DNA of 64,000 bases from Hemibagrus wyckioides (GCF_019097595.1 NC_080735.1:15949917-16013916), one strand, 5' to 3'. Shown: positions 12,046 to 25,023, counted from the first letter of the stretch. Translations and numbers: made by a program. Notes: generated from the letters alone by a model not told the origin.

Positions 12046-15000
12046 GTAAGAAGGTTACTCCAAAATGGAGATGGAAATGGAGAAATCTGCATTCAAATAT
12101 TTCATTTTGATTTCAGATTCCAACCTGAATCGATTAGACTTGTGTTACACAATAAGTTTATCAGAATTATAACAACAGTTGGCTAAAGGGTTTAGACACC
12201 TTTAGACAAACTGACAGCTTTTGCAACCAGGTATCTCTTTGCAGGAGATCAAGAAGTCCAGCTTTGATTTTACACTGCTGCCCTTGCATAGTGCACAAAA
12301 TATATTTTGCACACAATTGCCTATTCTCATTCTCTTAATTGGAATTTCCACACTGAATGCCACTTTTCACTTGTCCAATGACAACAAAGTTTTTAGTAAA
12401 GTAGCCAAGAGATCACATGACAGTTTTCACCCAACAAACCCAAATCCATCAATGCATAAGTGAGAGGTCAAATGATCTTTCATTTCTTTTGTGTTAGTGT
12501 ATGACACGCCTTCTTATACTACATGTATGACTGATATAAGCTACACTTTATTATACGCTAAATGTTTGTGTGTGGGAATTTTTGACCATTCCTCTAGAAG
12601 TGAGGTCAGGCAATGATGCTGGACTTAATTCATCTCAAAGGTGTTCTGTTGGGTTGAGGTCAGGACTCTGTGCAGGCCAGTTAAGTTCCTCCACACCAAA
12701 CTCACTCATCCATGTCTTTATGGACCTTGCTTCTGCACTGGTGTCCAGTCATGTTGGAACAGGAAGGGGTCATCCCCAAACTGTTCACACAAAGTTGGAA
12801 GCATGACATTGTCCAAAATGTTGAAGCTGAAGCAATAAGAGTTCCTTTCACTGGAACTAAGGGGCCGAGCCCAACCCCTGAAAAACAACACCTGAATTTA
12901 ATGATTTGGTGGGGTGTCCCAAAACTTTTGGCAATATAATGTATCTAGGTAGCCTAGCTAAATACTTTCCTAAACATGTTTAGATAAGGTAGAAAATCTT
13001 GAAAGCATGCTGTTATAGAACAATAATCAACGACAGGGCAGTGTGATGCAGCTCAGTTTGTCTTATGATTCCAGTTTTTAATTTATTAAAGAATAAATAT
13101 TCGTACTTTTTATGATTATATTTAATGCTGTGGAATTTTTTCAAATCAAATTCAATCACAAAAAAGTGCAGCTTGTTATTTTACTTTAAAAAAAATGAAA
13201 TGCCTGCAGTATGATACAGAAAACTTCACTATTTCATATAAATAACAGTAAGTTTTGCTGTTATAAACAAGTTTATTATTAGATTTATATTATGATGAGT
13301 GTCTGCATACAAATCACTGGGTGTAGGCTGTTACTATAGAAACAATACCAAAAGACCTATGTGGCTAGTCTCACTTTGGTACCATTTTAATAATGGAAAG
13401 AATGAGAGGGAAAATTACGATGTGAAATAAACCTGTCCATGGGTTTGTGAAAAGAGTTAACAATGTAGATAACCTATTAACTATTTAACAGTAAAGTTGT
13501 TGCTAGTTAAGCATTTACATAGCATACTTAATGGCATGTTAAGGCTAGCTTCCTTTGTTAATCCATTTGCAACGTCATGTTCTTTAACAAAAATAGAATA
13601 TTTGTGCTGTAAGAATGACAAAATATATGTTTCTGCCCTAGAAGGATTTAAAATGAACAACTACTGACTAACTTTGGTGCTACTTTCTCTAATTGCAGAG
13701 AGATTCTTTATATTTTACTGTGTTGGACTTTGTGATGTGGATTCTTTTAGTGCTGTCTCTTACCCACCATAGCAAACAAAGCCACTATTGTATTCTTCCT
13801 CATTGCTCATCAAAATGAACTGGTTGAGCACACACCTGCCTCCCAAGATGATTTAAACACAGGCTGAAGACACAACACAGCATTCCTAGTCGAGATTTAA
13901 AATCCAGCTTGAATATTTCACCTGCATAATCTTTTCAGACAGAATATTTATGGTCCAGATCTTAGGTCTGAAGAATTATTGTGTACTGTAATTGTTTCGG
14001 TTTCAGGTTCAACACAATAAACCGAATAACAGGCAGCTCTTTTGCTGGTATGCGAAAGCTAGAACTTCTCATGATGCATGGGAATAATATTCATAACATT
14101 CCTGATGGAGCATTTCATGACCTAATATCCCTTCAGGTGAGTGGAGTATATATATCGAGTACATATCACTGGCTAATTTTTTTAATCCTTATTTAATCAA
14201 GACAAATCATAGCTACCAATATTTTACCTTTTCCCTGTTGTATATCCTTTCAGATGATGAAGATGAGCTACAACAAACTGAAGATCATTAGCAGACGCAC
14301 ATTTCAAGGTCTCTGGAATTTAGCCAGGCTGCACCTGGACCATAACCATCTGGAGTTCATACATCCGGATGCATTCCAAGGCCTCACCTCTCTCCGTCTG
14401 CTACAGTTGGAAGGCAACCGTTTGCAGCAACTCCATCCAGCCACCTTTGCAACTTTCTCTGTGCTCGGCTACTTCCCCATGTCCACTCTGAAGCACCTGT
14501 ACCTGTCTGAGAATGGGCTTACAACGCTATCACAAAAGATGTTAGCTATTATGCCTCAACTGGAGAACTTGCACTTGCATGAGAACCCCTGGACTTGTGA
14601 CTGTAGGATGAAATGGTTCAAAGAGTGGAGCTCAAATGCACCAGGTCAGCATCAAGTTCTATATAAGTTGTATTCCAAAACAGGGAGTAAGCAGCACAGT
14701 GGGAAGCGCTGATGCTCAGGTTATTGTTTGTTTGTAAGCTTTGAATGTTTTCATCATGTCCATGTGGTTTTCCTTTGGGTTTTATGGATTCCTCAAACCT
14801 TACAAAAATATGCCAGTAGATATGTGTTGAATTGCCCTTAGGTATAAATGTGTCTGCAATGTATTCCAGCATGTGCACAGTGTTCCCACTGGCTCCTGAC
14901 CCATAGCAAACCCTGACCAGGATGACTCAGTATAATTAGAGCGAATTACTGAAAGTGGTAGCTGTGAATATAGTAGTTATAAACTGAATTACTGTGCATT

Positions 15001-18000
15001 ATTGTGCAACTGTGTATGTAATAATTATATCAGTGCTTTATATCAGAGCCTTTAAAGAACACTTAAGAATTGTGGAAAATGCTAAGAATTGCAAGTTGCT
15101 ATTGTATTTTTAATTTGACTCTATATAATTAATATAGTTAATTCCATTAGTGCCTTTAGCAGATTACAATGCAATACCATATTTTATTAATCCATGAACT
15201 CTTTTCTCATCAGATGTACTCAAATGCAAGAAAGATAGAGCTTTCCCTGGAGGACAACTGTGTCCTGTGTGTTTTTCTCCTAAACAACAAAACAAAAAAG
15301 ATATTCGGGAGATAGACAACCCAAAATGCACCAGTCCTGTCATTAGTGCCCCTCACAGGACCTCTGCCCTGGACACAGAGAGTGAACTCTTGACATTAGA
15401 TGACTTCCGTGAACCTCTTGGGAATGTTTCACTCGGCTTGTCAGACGAACATGGAAACCAAGTAGATCTGTACTGTCATGTCAATGAACCAACCAAGTCG
15501 ACCAGAATAAACTGGAACCATGTTAACTCATTTCAGATTAACACAAATGCCACCCTGACGTTAGATCTGGAATGCCCGATTGACAGAGGCACTTATGAAA
15601 AGCTGTGGAGGCTTGTTGCATATTATAGTGATGTACCTGCACACCTGAAAAGGGATATTATGTTAAGCAAAGACCCTCAAATTAGCTACAGGTATCGCCA
15701 GGATGCAGAAATGGATGCTGTTTACTTCACTGGCGTGAAAGCCAATATGGTGGCGGAACCTGCATGGATAATGCAGTCGGCAGTGAACTTGCAGTTAAAT
15801 AGACCTCAGTCCACAAGTAAAAGGGTTAGACTCATTCTTAGCACCCATCTATCAGAGCTGGTAGAGGCAGAGGAAGAGAGGCAGCAGAGGAAAGAGTGGG
15901 TTTTGATAGAGTCCAGAAACAGCACCAAAATATCTCAGGTTGTTGTGGTGGGCAACCCAATTCAGATGCATTGCAATGTGCATAGCTCAGGGAACCCATT
16001 AATAAAGTGGATGCTGCCCGATGGGTCTAAAGTTGAGGCCCCATATCAGAGCAGTGATAACAGGATCACAGTGTCTCCAACTGGTTTGTTGGCTATAACA
16101 GCCGTGGATCACTCGGACTCAGGTGTGTATTACTGTACAGCAAAAGTGGTGGGTGATGTAAGTATTCTTCCCTTTCGTCTGACAGTGGAAGACTCTTCTA
16201 CTCCAGCTCCTGGAAGTGAGGGTGTGGCTGAACCTGTGGCAGGAGTCACTGGTGGGCCTGTTTCTCTTCCCTGTGTAGCCCTGGGTTCTCCTGATCCAGA
16301 TATAAATTGGATCCTGCCAGACAACACAATTATAAACACATGGTCAAATTTATCCAGGATGTTTGTGGCCTCAAATGGAACTTTAACCATTCGCAATAGC
16401 CAGCTATCAGACAATGGTTATTATAAATGTGTGGCAGAATCTCAACATGGTGTGGACTCATTGGCCACAAAAGTAACTCTGACGAGGGCCTCCGGAGGAC
16501 ATCCTATAAGGAAATATTCCAGTAGACCTCAGCCTGCAGAAGGAGTCTCAACCAAAATAAAAGCTCCAATAAACAATGATGCAGAGGCATCTGGGGACAA
16601 TGAAAATGAAGAGCCTGAAGAAAAAGCTTTTAAACGAGTGGATAGCTCTTATAAAAGGAGAATTCCAAATGCTCCTGTTCGGGGTGGACACCCAACCAGA
16701 AAAGTGTGGAGACGTCCTCCTTTGCCAAGAAGACGAATAATCTCTATGGGAGCTGACAGGAGTAACCCAACAGAAACAAGGAGAAGAATTAATGTATCAA
16801 ATGGCCAGATAGATCCAGAACATTGGGCTAATATTCTGGCAAAAGTTCGCAGTGGTGGTGATAATGCAAAAACAACTACAACTGTAAGTTCTGGTCAGAT
16901 TAGCACAAATAGATTACATCAGCTTGACACTGCTATCACAAAGTCCTTGGAATTGATACCAGCTAGAACAACCGGAGTGATACCACAAGAAGAATCATAC
17001 ACAGTCACAACAACAGACGCATCGGTGCAAACCACAGAAGTCAGCCTAGATATTAAACCCCTGGATGCTGAAGACCAGCTAAACATACCCTACCAAATCG
17101 CTTCTCCAGAGGTCAACCAAGATTCTGATTTGATTAATGTTGCATATACCACAATTGGTCCACAGCCTACTACTCATTCGGTGATAGATGCAGATATTGC
17201 CAAGTGGAATGAAGTGAGCACTGTCGAGAGCACAATTCCAAATGAAACACGTATTCATCAAAACCAAAGCCACAAGTTGGTTAGCAAAGAAAATGAAGCA
17301 TTTCCCAGGGCTAGAGGTGATGACAATGACAATGCTAGTGATACAGAAGACAGCATTTTAAAAAGTCATGGGATTGAGGTTTATCACGGAAAATCTGACC
17401 ACAGTCCAGTATCAACCACATCTATTGTTTTTGAAGAACAAAACACAAGAAAGTATTATGCTACTCATTTATTTACTGACACTGCAAAAATTGCATCAGA
17501 AGGGAAACATGACAGTTCACAAATTACACTGCTTACCACTATGACACCAAGATCTCAATCCACTTTAGAACATGAAAAAGGAACATCACATGGTAGGGCC
17601 TCATCCAATTCAAGACGTAAGAATAACGGCAGACGAAGAAAACCTAATAGAAATAGAACAAAACCAAAACAATCAAAATCTTCATACTTCATAAATATCA
17701 CTCCAAATCCCACTACTCAAACCATGGTTTCTGAGATCACAAAGATGACTGCTATGTCTGAGTCAAAAATAGCAACATCTACAGTGGCTATGAGCAGTGG
17801 AGCCAAACTGGATAGCAGTGTTGCATTTACTTACAATCAAGGAACGTCACTCAGTGAAACAAGTCTGACAAATCGGACAGATCCTTTATTGGACATCAAG
17901 AATATCATAACCTCTGATACTTATGTCATTGAGAAAGTTTCAGTAGTGGAGCCTACATCACTGTCATACACTGAACCAGATAACAAAGCCTTGTCAACCA

Positions 18001-21000
18001 CAGCGTTGTCAATATCTTCATCAACAACTTTAGGTTTTATAGGACAATCAACCACACACAGAGAAAGTGATTCTACTCTATCTCCTCTCATTCTGAACAC
18101 TACATCTACTGACTATGGGACAATTATAAACATTGATTCCCTAATGGAAATGTATTTTGAAGAGGTAGAAACAGAAAGCACTACAGGACACACCAGCTCA
18201 GGGATAAAGTTTGACCCTTCCTCTGAGAGTCCACAAACACAATCAGAAGCAACACCAGGTGCAGGTAGAGATAAAGCAGAAAATCAATCTAAGTTCACAC
18301 TGAAACCTTTCTCCTCATCTGCTGTGAAAACCCAGCATGAAATCATTGCAAGCCATGACTCAGAAATCCCTAGTGGGTCAACGAAAGCAAGCATCTATGA
18401 GGGGGCTCGTGAGAATTCTCAGGTTACAACTGAGAGGCCGAAAACACCCCAAAATGTTCAACAACCTGGAATGGCCACAACATCAAACCTAAACAATGCT
18501 TTATCTAACGGAAAAAAAGCCTCTGGAAGGAAGGCTCAAATAGCAGAAGAAAATACTGTAGCTTTGATGGAAAGTCAGCAGTACAGTAACCCTGTCACCA
18601 CCCTGAAAACAACAACAGTAATAACTACTACCCCAACACCACCAATGCCTCCAACAACACTAAAGAATTGGAGACCCTCTGTAATCCACCCACATACATC
18701 TTTCCAGAATATACCTTCCGTGTGGAGTAGGTCAGGTATACCTGACAGTCCAAATCATATTCCTGACAGACACAGAGAAAGAATTTTAAACCCAGAACAG
18801 GGTATCAGGTCACCTAATAGAAACAGTCCAACTGTATTTCATTCAACAAGTCTATCAGAACATAGAAAATCAGATACCAGCGACAGTGATTTAAGCACCC
18901 AAAAACCAAAACCACAAACCACACTTAAAGTTCCCACAACTACCCCCAAAGTCCTAGTTCCTCCTCCAAGACAAACCCTTCCTATGAGGCCAAATGGTAG
19001 TTCTTTCTTTATCCACCATCCTTCTACCACCAATGGTGTTCATCATTCTCAGCAAAAGCCAGTCATCCCGGCTAGAAGAGGACAGCCTAAGATTACCAGC
19101 ACCAATATCAGCACAGTGACAGTACAGGCTGAATCGGATGCCTATCTGCCCTGTGTGGCTGTAGGAGAGCCTAGACCCTTCCACTCCTGGACTAAGATCT
19201 CAACAGGTATGCAATCCTGTATTACAAAATGGTACATACACCTACATTAAATACATCTAGATCTGATAAAAGTTACATTATATAAAGTGAAACCAGAACA
19301 TTGTAAAGTTGCTAACTATATCTATAATTGTCAAACATTATGCCATAAAAGATAATGTAATAAGTATTGTAAAATGATAATTCCGTATTATTATTTAAAA
19401 AGAAAACAAATAATTTAATTTTTTATACCATAGTGTTTCTGTAAAATAGGATACAGTTATTTTGGCTTTTTTTTGTTTTATCTGTTCACATTTATTGCAT
19501 GTTAATTTACAACAGCTGACTGAACCATATTGTATTAAGCGATATTGATTTATGGCAGAAATAATTTCTTTGGACTCCCACAGTTACCACATTTTAGCTA
19601 GAACTATATATGATGTCATTTCCCTGTTACTGACCTCTTTACAGACCTCATCATCTGAAAGGAATGCCCTCAGTGGTTTATGTTGGAAACACAATGTGGT
19701 ACAATTTCCAAAAGACAGATATGTCAGTTATTGTTTGTTCATAGTTAAGATCTATAAAACAGCTTAAAATCTAAATATTTATTAAGAACAACATCTATTA
19801 AGTGCATGTAAAATGTTAAGGTAATAGAGAATCAGTGCCATATAGTGTTGTATTATCTCTCTTTATTAATAAGGTTTGTCTTCTCACATTCTACCACTGT
19901 TAAATCAGAGGCCTGATATTAAAATAAATTGACAGTAAAATCTTATTGCTAAATCTTATCACAAAAAAAAAATTATAGACACTAACTGTCATCTGTTCAA
20001 TATCTATTCAATGTTATTGTGATTCAATAACTGGACACAATTTTTATCATTAGAATCAATATGCAATCTCCTAATCAATGCCACTGTATCCCTCTGTAGG
20101 AGCCAGCATTACTCAGAATACTAAGATTCAGCGATTTGAAGTCCACCCCAATGGCACCCTCACTATCCGCAACGTCCTTCCTGTAGACCGGGGCCAGTAC
20201 CTCTGCAGTGTCCAGAACCAGTATGGAAAAGACAAATTGGTGGTCACACTGATAGTCATAGCTGAACACCCCAGGGTGTTTCAGCCACGTTACCAAGACA
20301 TAACCAAAAACCTGGGAGATATGATTGATTTGGAATGTCATTCCCAAGGAAACCCTCATCCTCGCACTACGTGGGTGCTCCCTAATAGGGAAATAGTACA
20401 TATTGAAGCTCCCTCCCTTGGCATACATGAACAACGAATTTCAGTTTTAGCCAATGGTACACTCCGGATTAAATCTGCTACGTACACCGATCGTGGGGTT
20501 TATAAGTGCATTGCTAGCAATGCAGCTGGAGCAGACTCTATATCTGTTCGACTCACAGTTGCTGCTTCACCTCCAGTGATCCAACAAATGAAAAATGAGA
20601 ATATTACTCTTCCAGAAGGCAGCATTGTCTACATGAACTGCAGTGCCAGAGGTGTTCCTCCTCCTACAATAAGCTGGTCTATGTCCAATGGTGTGCAGCT
20701 TCGTTCTTCAGAATTTGTTAGTGGCCTCAACCTCTTTGTTTTCAACAATGGGACCTTGTATATTCGTGGGTTGGGTCCGGCAAATACAGGGAAATATGAA
20801 TGCACAGCTACTAATACACTTGGGATTTCATCCAGAGCTGTTAATTTGACAGTGAAAAAATCTATTGCATCAGCCAGAGCCAGAATTACTTCCTCATCTC
20901 CACAGAAAACAGATGTAATCTATGGGGGAAAGCTGCAATTAGATTGTGTTGCATCGGGAGATCCTGAGCCAAGAGTCATCTGGAGGACTCCGTCCAAAAA

Positions 21001-23323
21001 ACTTGTGGATGCTCATTATAGGTAATAAAACATAAATTCATTAACTTAATCACATATGACCAGATAATTACACCTCCCATAGACATAGATTTAGTCACTA
21101 GTATTTTTGTTAGACTTGACTATCCAAAATGATACCTACTACAAATTGATCAGCACTTGTACCGTCTACATCTACATCTGCCTAACAAATAAAAACACTG
21201 CTCTAAGATCCTTGGGCAAGTGCTTACTAAAGATGAATGCTAAATGAATATACTAAAATAATATAAGTGTACCTAATAAACTGGTTCATCAGTGTACAGC
21301 AGAGTACTACTCATGTGTACTAGCAGTACTGCAGATCATTGAGAGTACCAAATGTTATTTCACATTGTTTACCTATTTACTCCTATTAATTCTTCAAAAT
21401 TCTTTGTTTTTTAGTTATGACCCACGAATCAAGGTGTTTGCCAACGGGTCACTGTCTGTCCACTCTGTAACTGAGAAAGATGAAGGTGACTATCTGTGTG
21501 CAGCACATAACAAAATGGGAGATGATTATGCACCCCTTAAGGTCAGTATCTTGACAAAGCCAGCCAAGATTGAGCAGAAGACACAGATCAACCAGAAGGT
21601 GATGTACGGTGGTAACCTGAAAGTTGACTGTGTTGCATCAGGCCTACCAAATCCAAAGATCCAGTGGGCTCTGCCTGATGGCACTATGGTCAACAGCATT
21701 ATGAAATCCGGCAGCAGCAGTAATAGTCCAAGTAGTAGATATGTCGTTTTTGACAATGGCACCTTATTCTTTAACGATGTGGGGATGCACGTAGAAGGTG
21801 ATTACACATGTTATGCTGAGAACCAGATTGGCAAAGATGAGATGAAAGTACATGTCAAGGTGGTGGCAGATGTACCTGTGATCAGAAACAAGACCTCTGA
21901 GGTAATCAGGGTAATGTATGGAGATTCAGCCTCACTGAAGTGTTCTGCTAAAGGAGAGCCTAACCCTCACATACTATGGTTCTCTCCAACAAATAGAGCA
22001 ATTCCTTCTGCTTCAGACAAGTACTTGATCCATAATGATGGGACACTGGTCATTCAGAAAGTGCAGCGCTTTGATGGTGGGAACTACACATGTCTAGCCA
22101 GGAATAGTGCAGGGCAAGATCTTAAAGTAACCAGGCTGGAAATCCTGGTATCACCTCCTGCTATCAACGGTCAAAGAGGCTTCACAAACTCTTTGAAAAT
22201 ATCTGCAATGAAGAATCAAAGGAAACTGATCCACTGTGATGCTTCTGGTACTCCTGTACCTCATGTCCTATGGGTTTTCCCAGAGAATGTTATTCTGCCA
22301 GCACCGTACTATGGAAGCCGAATGACAGTCCATCGAAATGGCACTCTTGATATTCATTCATTGAGGGCAGCCGACACAGCAAAATTAACCTGTATTGCTC
22401 GTAACGAAGGTGGAGAAGCAAGGCTCTTGGTACAACTTGATGTGATAGATGTTATAGAAAAGCCAAACCTCAAAAGCCCTAAAACAGAATCTTTCTCTAT
22501 AACTGTGGGTAGAACAATGATGCTAAATTGTTCTGTTGAAGGTACTCCAGCACCACAATTAACCTGGATTCTACCTAGTGGTTCTCCACTAATGAGTGGC
22601 TCTCAATTTAACAAGTTCTTCCACAGGTCTGATGGGATTTTGGTAATTACTAACCCAGCTGTGTCAGAGGCTGGTTCGTATCGATGTTTGGGGCGTAATG
22701 CTGGTGGATTGGTTGAGAGGACTGTGGTGTTGACTCCAGGGCGGAAGCCAGAGATCAATAACAGGTACAACTCACCTGTTAGTGTCGTAAATGGTGAAAA
22801 CCTACAGTTGCACTGTCTGTCTACTAGTGATCCTGTCCGTCTTACATGGACTTTGCCAAGCGGAGTTGTTCTAAACCGACCTCAACGGGCAGGTCGCTAT
22901 GCTGTTCTACCAAATGGTACTCTTTCCATCCAGCAGGCTTCTGTGTATGACAGGGGCTCTTATACCTGCCGTGCCGCAAACGAATATGGAAGTTCCTTGC
23001 TAACAATCCCAGTCACTATAATTGCGTACTCGCCACGAATTTCCAATGGCCCACCTTCTACCACCTATGCCAGAAGAGGAGTTGCTGTTCAACTGAATTG
23101 TGTAGCTACAGGTATCCCCAAGGCAGAAGTGGCATGGGAGACTCCAGACAGAACAAGGTTAATTGTCAGCACTCAGCCACGCCTGTTTGGAAACAAGTAT
23201 ATACACCCTCAGGGCTTCCTTATAATCCAGAACCCCACGCCAAGAGACACAGGTTTCTACAGATGCACAGCTAGAAATGTGATTGGGGTTGACTCAAAGG
23301 GAACATACCTTCATGTGTACTGA
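11867..23323 (+). CDS. mxra5: mxra5 (adlican), matrix-remodelling-associated protein 5; 6 coding exons
   Basis: Joined coding exons 11867-12045, 14007-14136, 14254-14644, 15214-19206, 20100-21021 and 21415-23323 give 7,524 nt, an uninterrupted 2,507-residue protein; every junction has GT-AG ends and matching phase. Order seen: signal peptide (about residues 1-23), Cys-rich LRR cap (CPRPCACP), about six leucine-rich repeats, LRR C-cap (CDC at 218-220, closing cysteines near 238-253), two Ig domains (about 475-660), a Ser/Thr/Pro-rich low-complexity stalk (about 665-1530) with basic clusters, then ten Ig domains to the C-terminus. LRR block plus 12 Ig-C2 domains is the MXRA5/adlican architecture; the human protein is somewhat longer (about 2,800). 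No transmembrane segment, so secreted; the family is linked to extracellular matrix and TGF-beta responses. Start chosen at 11867 because its context (A at -3, G at +4) is strong and a signal peptide follows directly. Two weaker in-frame ATGs lie upstream. Confidence 0.95.
12560..12945 (-). mobile_element. Tc1/mariner transposase fragment in mxra5 intron
   Basis: On the minus strand, near 12,755, codons for LFQHD correspond to the catalytic DDE region; phrases such as LTGLHRVLTSTQQ follow further on. Internal deletions make it dead. It is a different family from that at 6,128. Confidence 0.7.
12946..13980. other. mxra5 intron, no internal feature recognised
   Basis: AT-rich intron sequence between exons 2 and 3 with no gene, RNA or clear repeat. 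Confidence 0.4.
14007..14136 (+). CDS. mxra5: mxra5 exon 3: leucine-rich repeats
   Basis: Acceptor TTTCAG at 14001-14006, donor CTTCAG|GTGAGT. Completes the split Gly codon from exon 2, then encodes LRR motifs such as LELLMMHGNNIHNIPDGAF. Ends in phase 0. Confidence 0.92.
14254..14644 (+). CDS. mxra5: mxra5 exon 4: leucine-rich repeats and start of LRR C-cap
   Basis: Acceptor CCTTTCAG, donor ACCAG|GTCAGC (phase 1). Encodes four further repeats (for example LARLHLDHNHLEFIHPDAF) and the PWTCDC motif that opens an LRR C-terminal cap. Repeat five carries an insertion (FSVLGYFP) before MSTLKHLYL. Confidence 0.92.
14850..14960 (+). repeat. SINE tail remnant in mxra5 intron
   Basis: AACCCTGACCAGGATGACTC and GCGAATTACTGAAA match the 3' tail of the SINE at 8,160-8,450. 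Confidence 0.4.
15214..19206 (+). CDS. mxra5: mxra5 giant exon 5: LRR C-cap end, Ig1-Ig2, Ser/Thr-rich stalk, half of Ig3
   Basis: Acceptor TCTCATCAG at 15205-15213; donor ACAG|GTATGC. A single 3,993-nt exon, open throughout in one frame. It finishes the LRR cap (cysteines near residues 238-253), carries Ig1 (HCNVHSSG ... YYCTAK) and Ig2 (LPCVALGSPDPDINW ... YYKCVAE), then about 870 residues rich in Thr, Ser, Pro and Asn with several NxS/T sites and basic clusters (RRKNNGRRRKPNRNRTK near residue 1036). A Ser-Gly flanked by acidic residues (EASGDNENEEPEE, Ser 693) is a candidate glycosaminoglycan site. The exon ends inside Ig3 just after the Trp (PFHSWTK). Confidence 0.95.
19260..20095. other. 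mxra5 intron 5, no internal feature recognised
   Basis: AT-rich sequence between the giant exon and exon 6; no ORF, RNA or repeat that I can support. Confidence 0.4.
20100..21021 (+). CDS. mxra5: mxra5 exon 6: rest of Ig3, Ig4, Ig5, half of Ig6
   Basis: Acceptor CTCTGTAG at 20092-20099; donor TATAG|GTAATA (phase 2). The second halves and cores of the Ig folds are plain: GQYLCSVQNQYG, DLECHSQGNPHPRTTW ... YKCIASNAAG, YMNCSARGVPPPTISW ... YECTATNTLG, then LQLDCVASGDPEPRVIW, whose partner Cys lies in the next exon. Confidence 0.95.
21022..21414. other. mxra5 last intron, no internal feature recognised
   Basis: AT-rich intron; CATCTACATCTGCCTAACAA near 21,170 is the only low-complexity stretch. 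Confidence 0.4.
21415..23323 (+). CDS. mxra5: mxra5 last coding exon: rest of Ig6 and Ig7-Ig12, stop
   Basis: Acceptor TTTTTTAG at 21407-21414 restores the split Ser codon (AG|T). Encodes the end of Ig6 (YLCAAHNKMG) and six more I-set type Ig domains, each with the Cys ... Trp ... YxC pattern; the Ig9 region has LTCIARN in place of YxC. It ends HVY then TGA at 23321-23323. No transmembrane helix or GPI signal follows, which fits a secreted matrix protein. Confidence 0.95.
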
Positions 23324-24360
23324 GAAGCAATAAATTCAGAACAGAGATCTGAGAGTTTCAGCTAATCCATAGATTTATTCCTAGCTATTTTTCAATGTGA
23401 ACATGACTTGCAATCATTCTAGGACTTGTTCTACAGTGTTAGTCATCACTTTGCCAGTCAGTTTTTCTATCCTGTAAACATCTAGGGAGTTGTGCTACTT
23501 ATCCCATTCATACCTAATACCCATTAACTACTAATCTGACAGTAACAAGTAAGGTTTTTTTCATGTAAATACTACTACAACTATTTTCCTGGAGGTTTTT
23601 GTTGTTGTTGTTGTTTTTTTACTGTTGCAGCCAGGGACAATTTATGTCAAACTGTATATATGAGGCCTATATTTTTTATTTAATCTTGAAAAATAATCGG
23701 AGGATATTACTGACATTTTCATTTTGGAAATCATATGAATCATTCAGGGATATTAAAACAGACAGCTACATTAACTAATATTTTTCATTCTAAATGGGTG
23801 AAGGAAAAGTGTTTAAAGGATTTTTTTCATTGCTTTTGAACATGTTAATCTTTCCTGTTCCCATATAGGCAAACCTATAAAAAAGTATACTTTTTCTTGC
23901 CCCTTTTTTTTTTTTTTTTTTTACATATTTCCTGTAGGACACATGTTCACATTGGACTGACTAGGAGAAATGTTCAAACCTTAATGCTGAAGAACACAAT
24001 GCCCTGAGTTAACAAAAACAGCTAACTCTTCATGTAGACTTTGTTACAGTTAATGGCTTTGATTTTTATCCAAACAGGACAGAACACTTATAGCATTACA
24101 TATAAGAATGTTCTATAGAGTTTCTTATTCCATTTAGAAACAGAATCCCATTCAGAAGTGAACATTGTCTGAACTTGTATGCTGCAACCCAGTTGTGTAG
24201 GATTACGTAGGTATATCAACTGCATCTTTGTAGAGTTGACAAAAAAGGCACATGTTTTTTTTCCATGAGGTTGCTTTAACTTATTTGTCTTTTAAAGACT
24301 TGTATTGAGATTGAATTTTATTTTGGATATCTGTAATAAAGACCATTTTAAACAAACTAC
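23324..24360 (+). other. mxra5: mxra5 3' UTR with candidate polyadenylation signal
   Basis: AT-rich sequence with no ORF of interest follows the stop. An AATAAA lies at 24335-24340 and is the most plausible poly(A) signal. A second AATAAA at 23329-23334 is only five bases past the stop and is probably not used. T-runs and a GTT repeat occur near 23,600 and 23,906. Confidence 0.5.
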
Positions 24361-24664
24361 TTAAAAGTTTGCTTGAAACCAAACCACTAACAGTACAGAC
24401 CATGAAATTGGAAGAAATGGTGAAGACATTAGCAATAAAGCTGTTGTGAGTCTTAGATAATATCTTACAAAATTCCTTGGTTCCTTGATAAAGAGAGGGG
24501 GGGCATTTATTAACCATCAGGAACTAAAATCAGTGTGTAATTAAGTACATTTTTTAACTTTCCTACTGTAAGTAAATCTGTACATTACCTGTACCAGACA
24601 ATTTATTCAAATGAGTAGTGAGTTTATTTGAGAAAAGTATTATGGAACTTTGCCACACAATATG

Positions 24665-25023
24665 CACTATATGGTCAAATGTTTGTGGACACTTGACCAT
24701 CACACCCATATGCGGTTCTTCCTCAAGCTGTTTCCACAACATTGTAAGTACACAATTGTCGAGAATGTATTTGTATGCTGTAGCATTACCATTTTTCCTT
24801 CAGAGGCCCAAACCTGTTCCAGCATGACATGTCCCTATATTCTAAGCAAGCTCTATGGAGACATGGTTTGCAAAGGTTTTAGTGGAAAAGGTCAAGTGTC
24901 CTGCACAGATCCCTGACCTCAACCCCACTGAACACCTTTGAGGGTTACATCCGCTATGAGATGTTCAAAAGACACATAAAGGTTTGATGGTCAGGTGTCG
25001 ACAAGCTTTTAGACAATATAGTG
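24665..25023 (+). mobile_element. Tc1-type deletion derivative with terminal inverted repeats
   Basis: The left end CACTATATGGTCAAATGTTT and TGGACACTTGACCATCA have their reverse complements, with changes, at the right end (TGATGGTCAGGTGTCGACAA, ACAATATAGTG). TA flanks both ends. The inside keeps CTGTTCCAGCATGACATGTC, from a transposase DDE region, but most of the gene is gone. Confidence 0.75.

Noticed and set aside
19552..19767. Frame inside mxra5 intron 5
   Set aside because: It lies between a matched donor and acceptor that join the Ig3 halves exactly; including it would break the fold.
21526..21762. Antisense frame with a hydrophobic stretch
   Set aside because: It is the shadow of the mxra5 Ig-coding exon on the other strand.
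23329..23334. AATAAA right after the mxra5 stop
   Set aside because: Only five bases past the stop codon; cleavage here would leave almost no 3' UTR, and a better placed signal exists at 24335.
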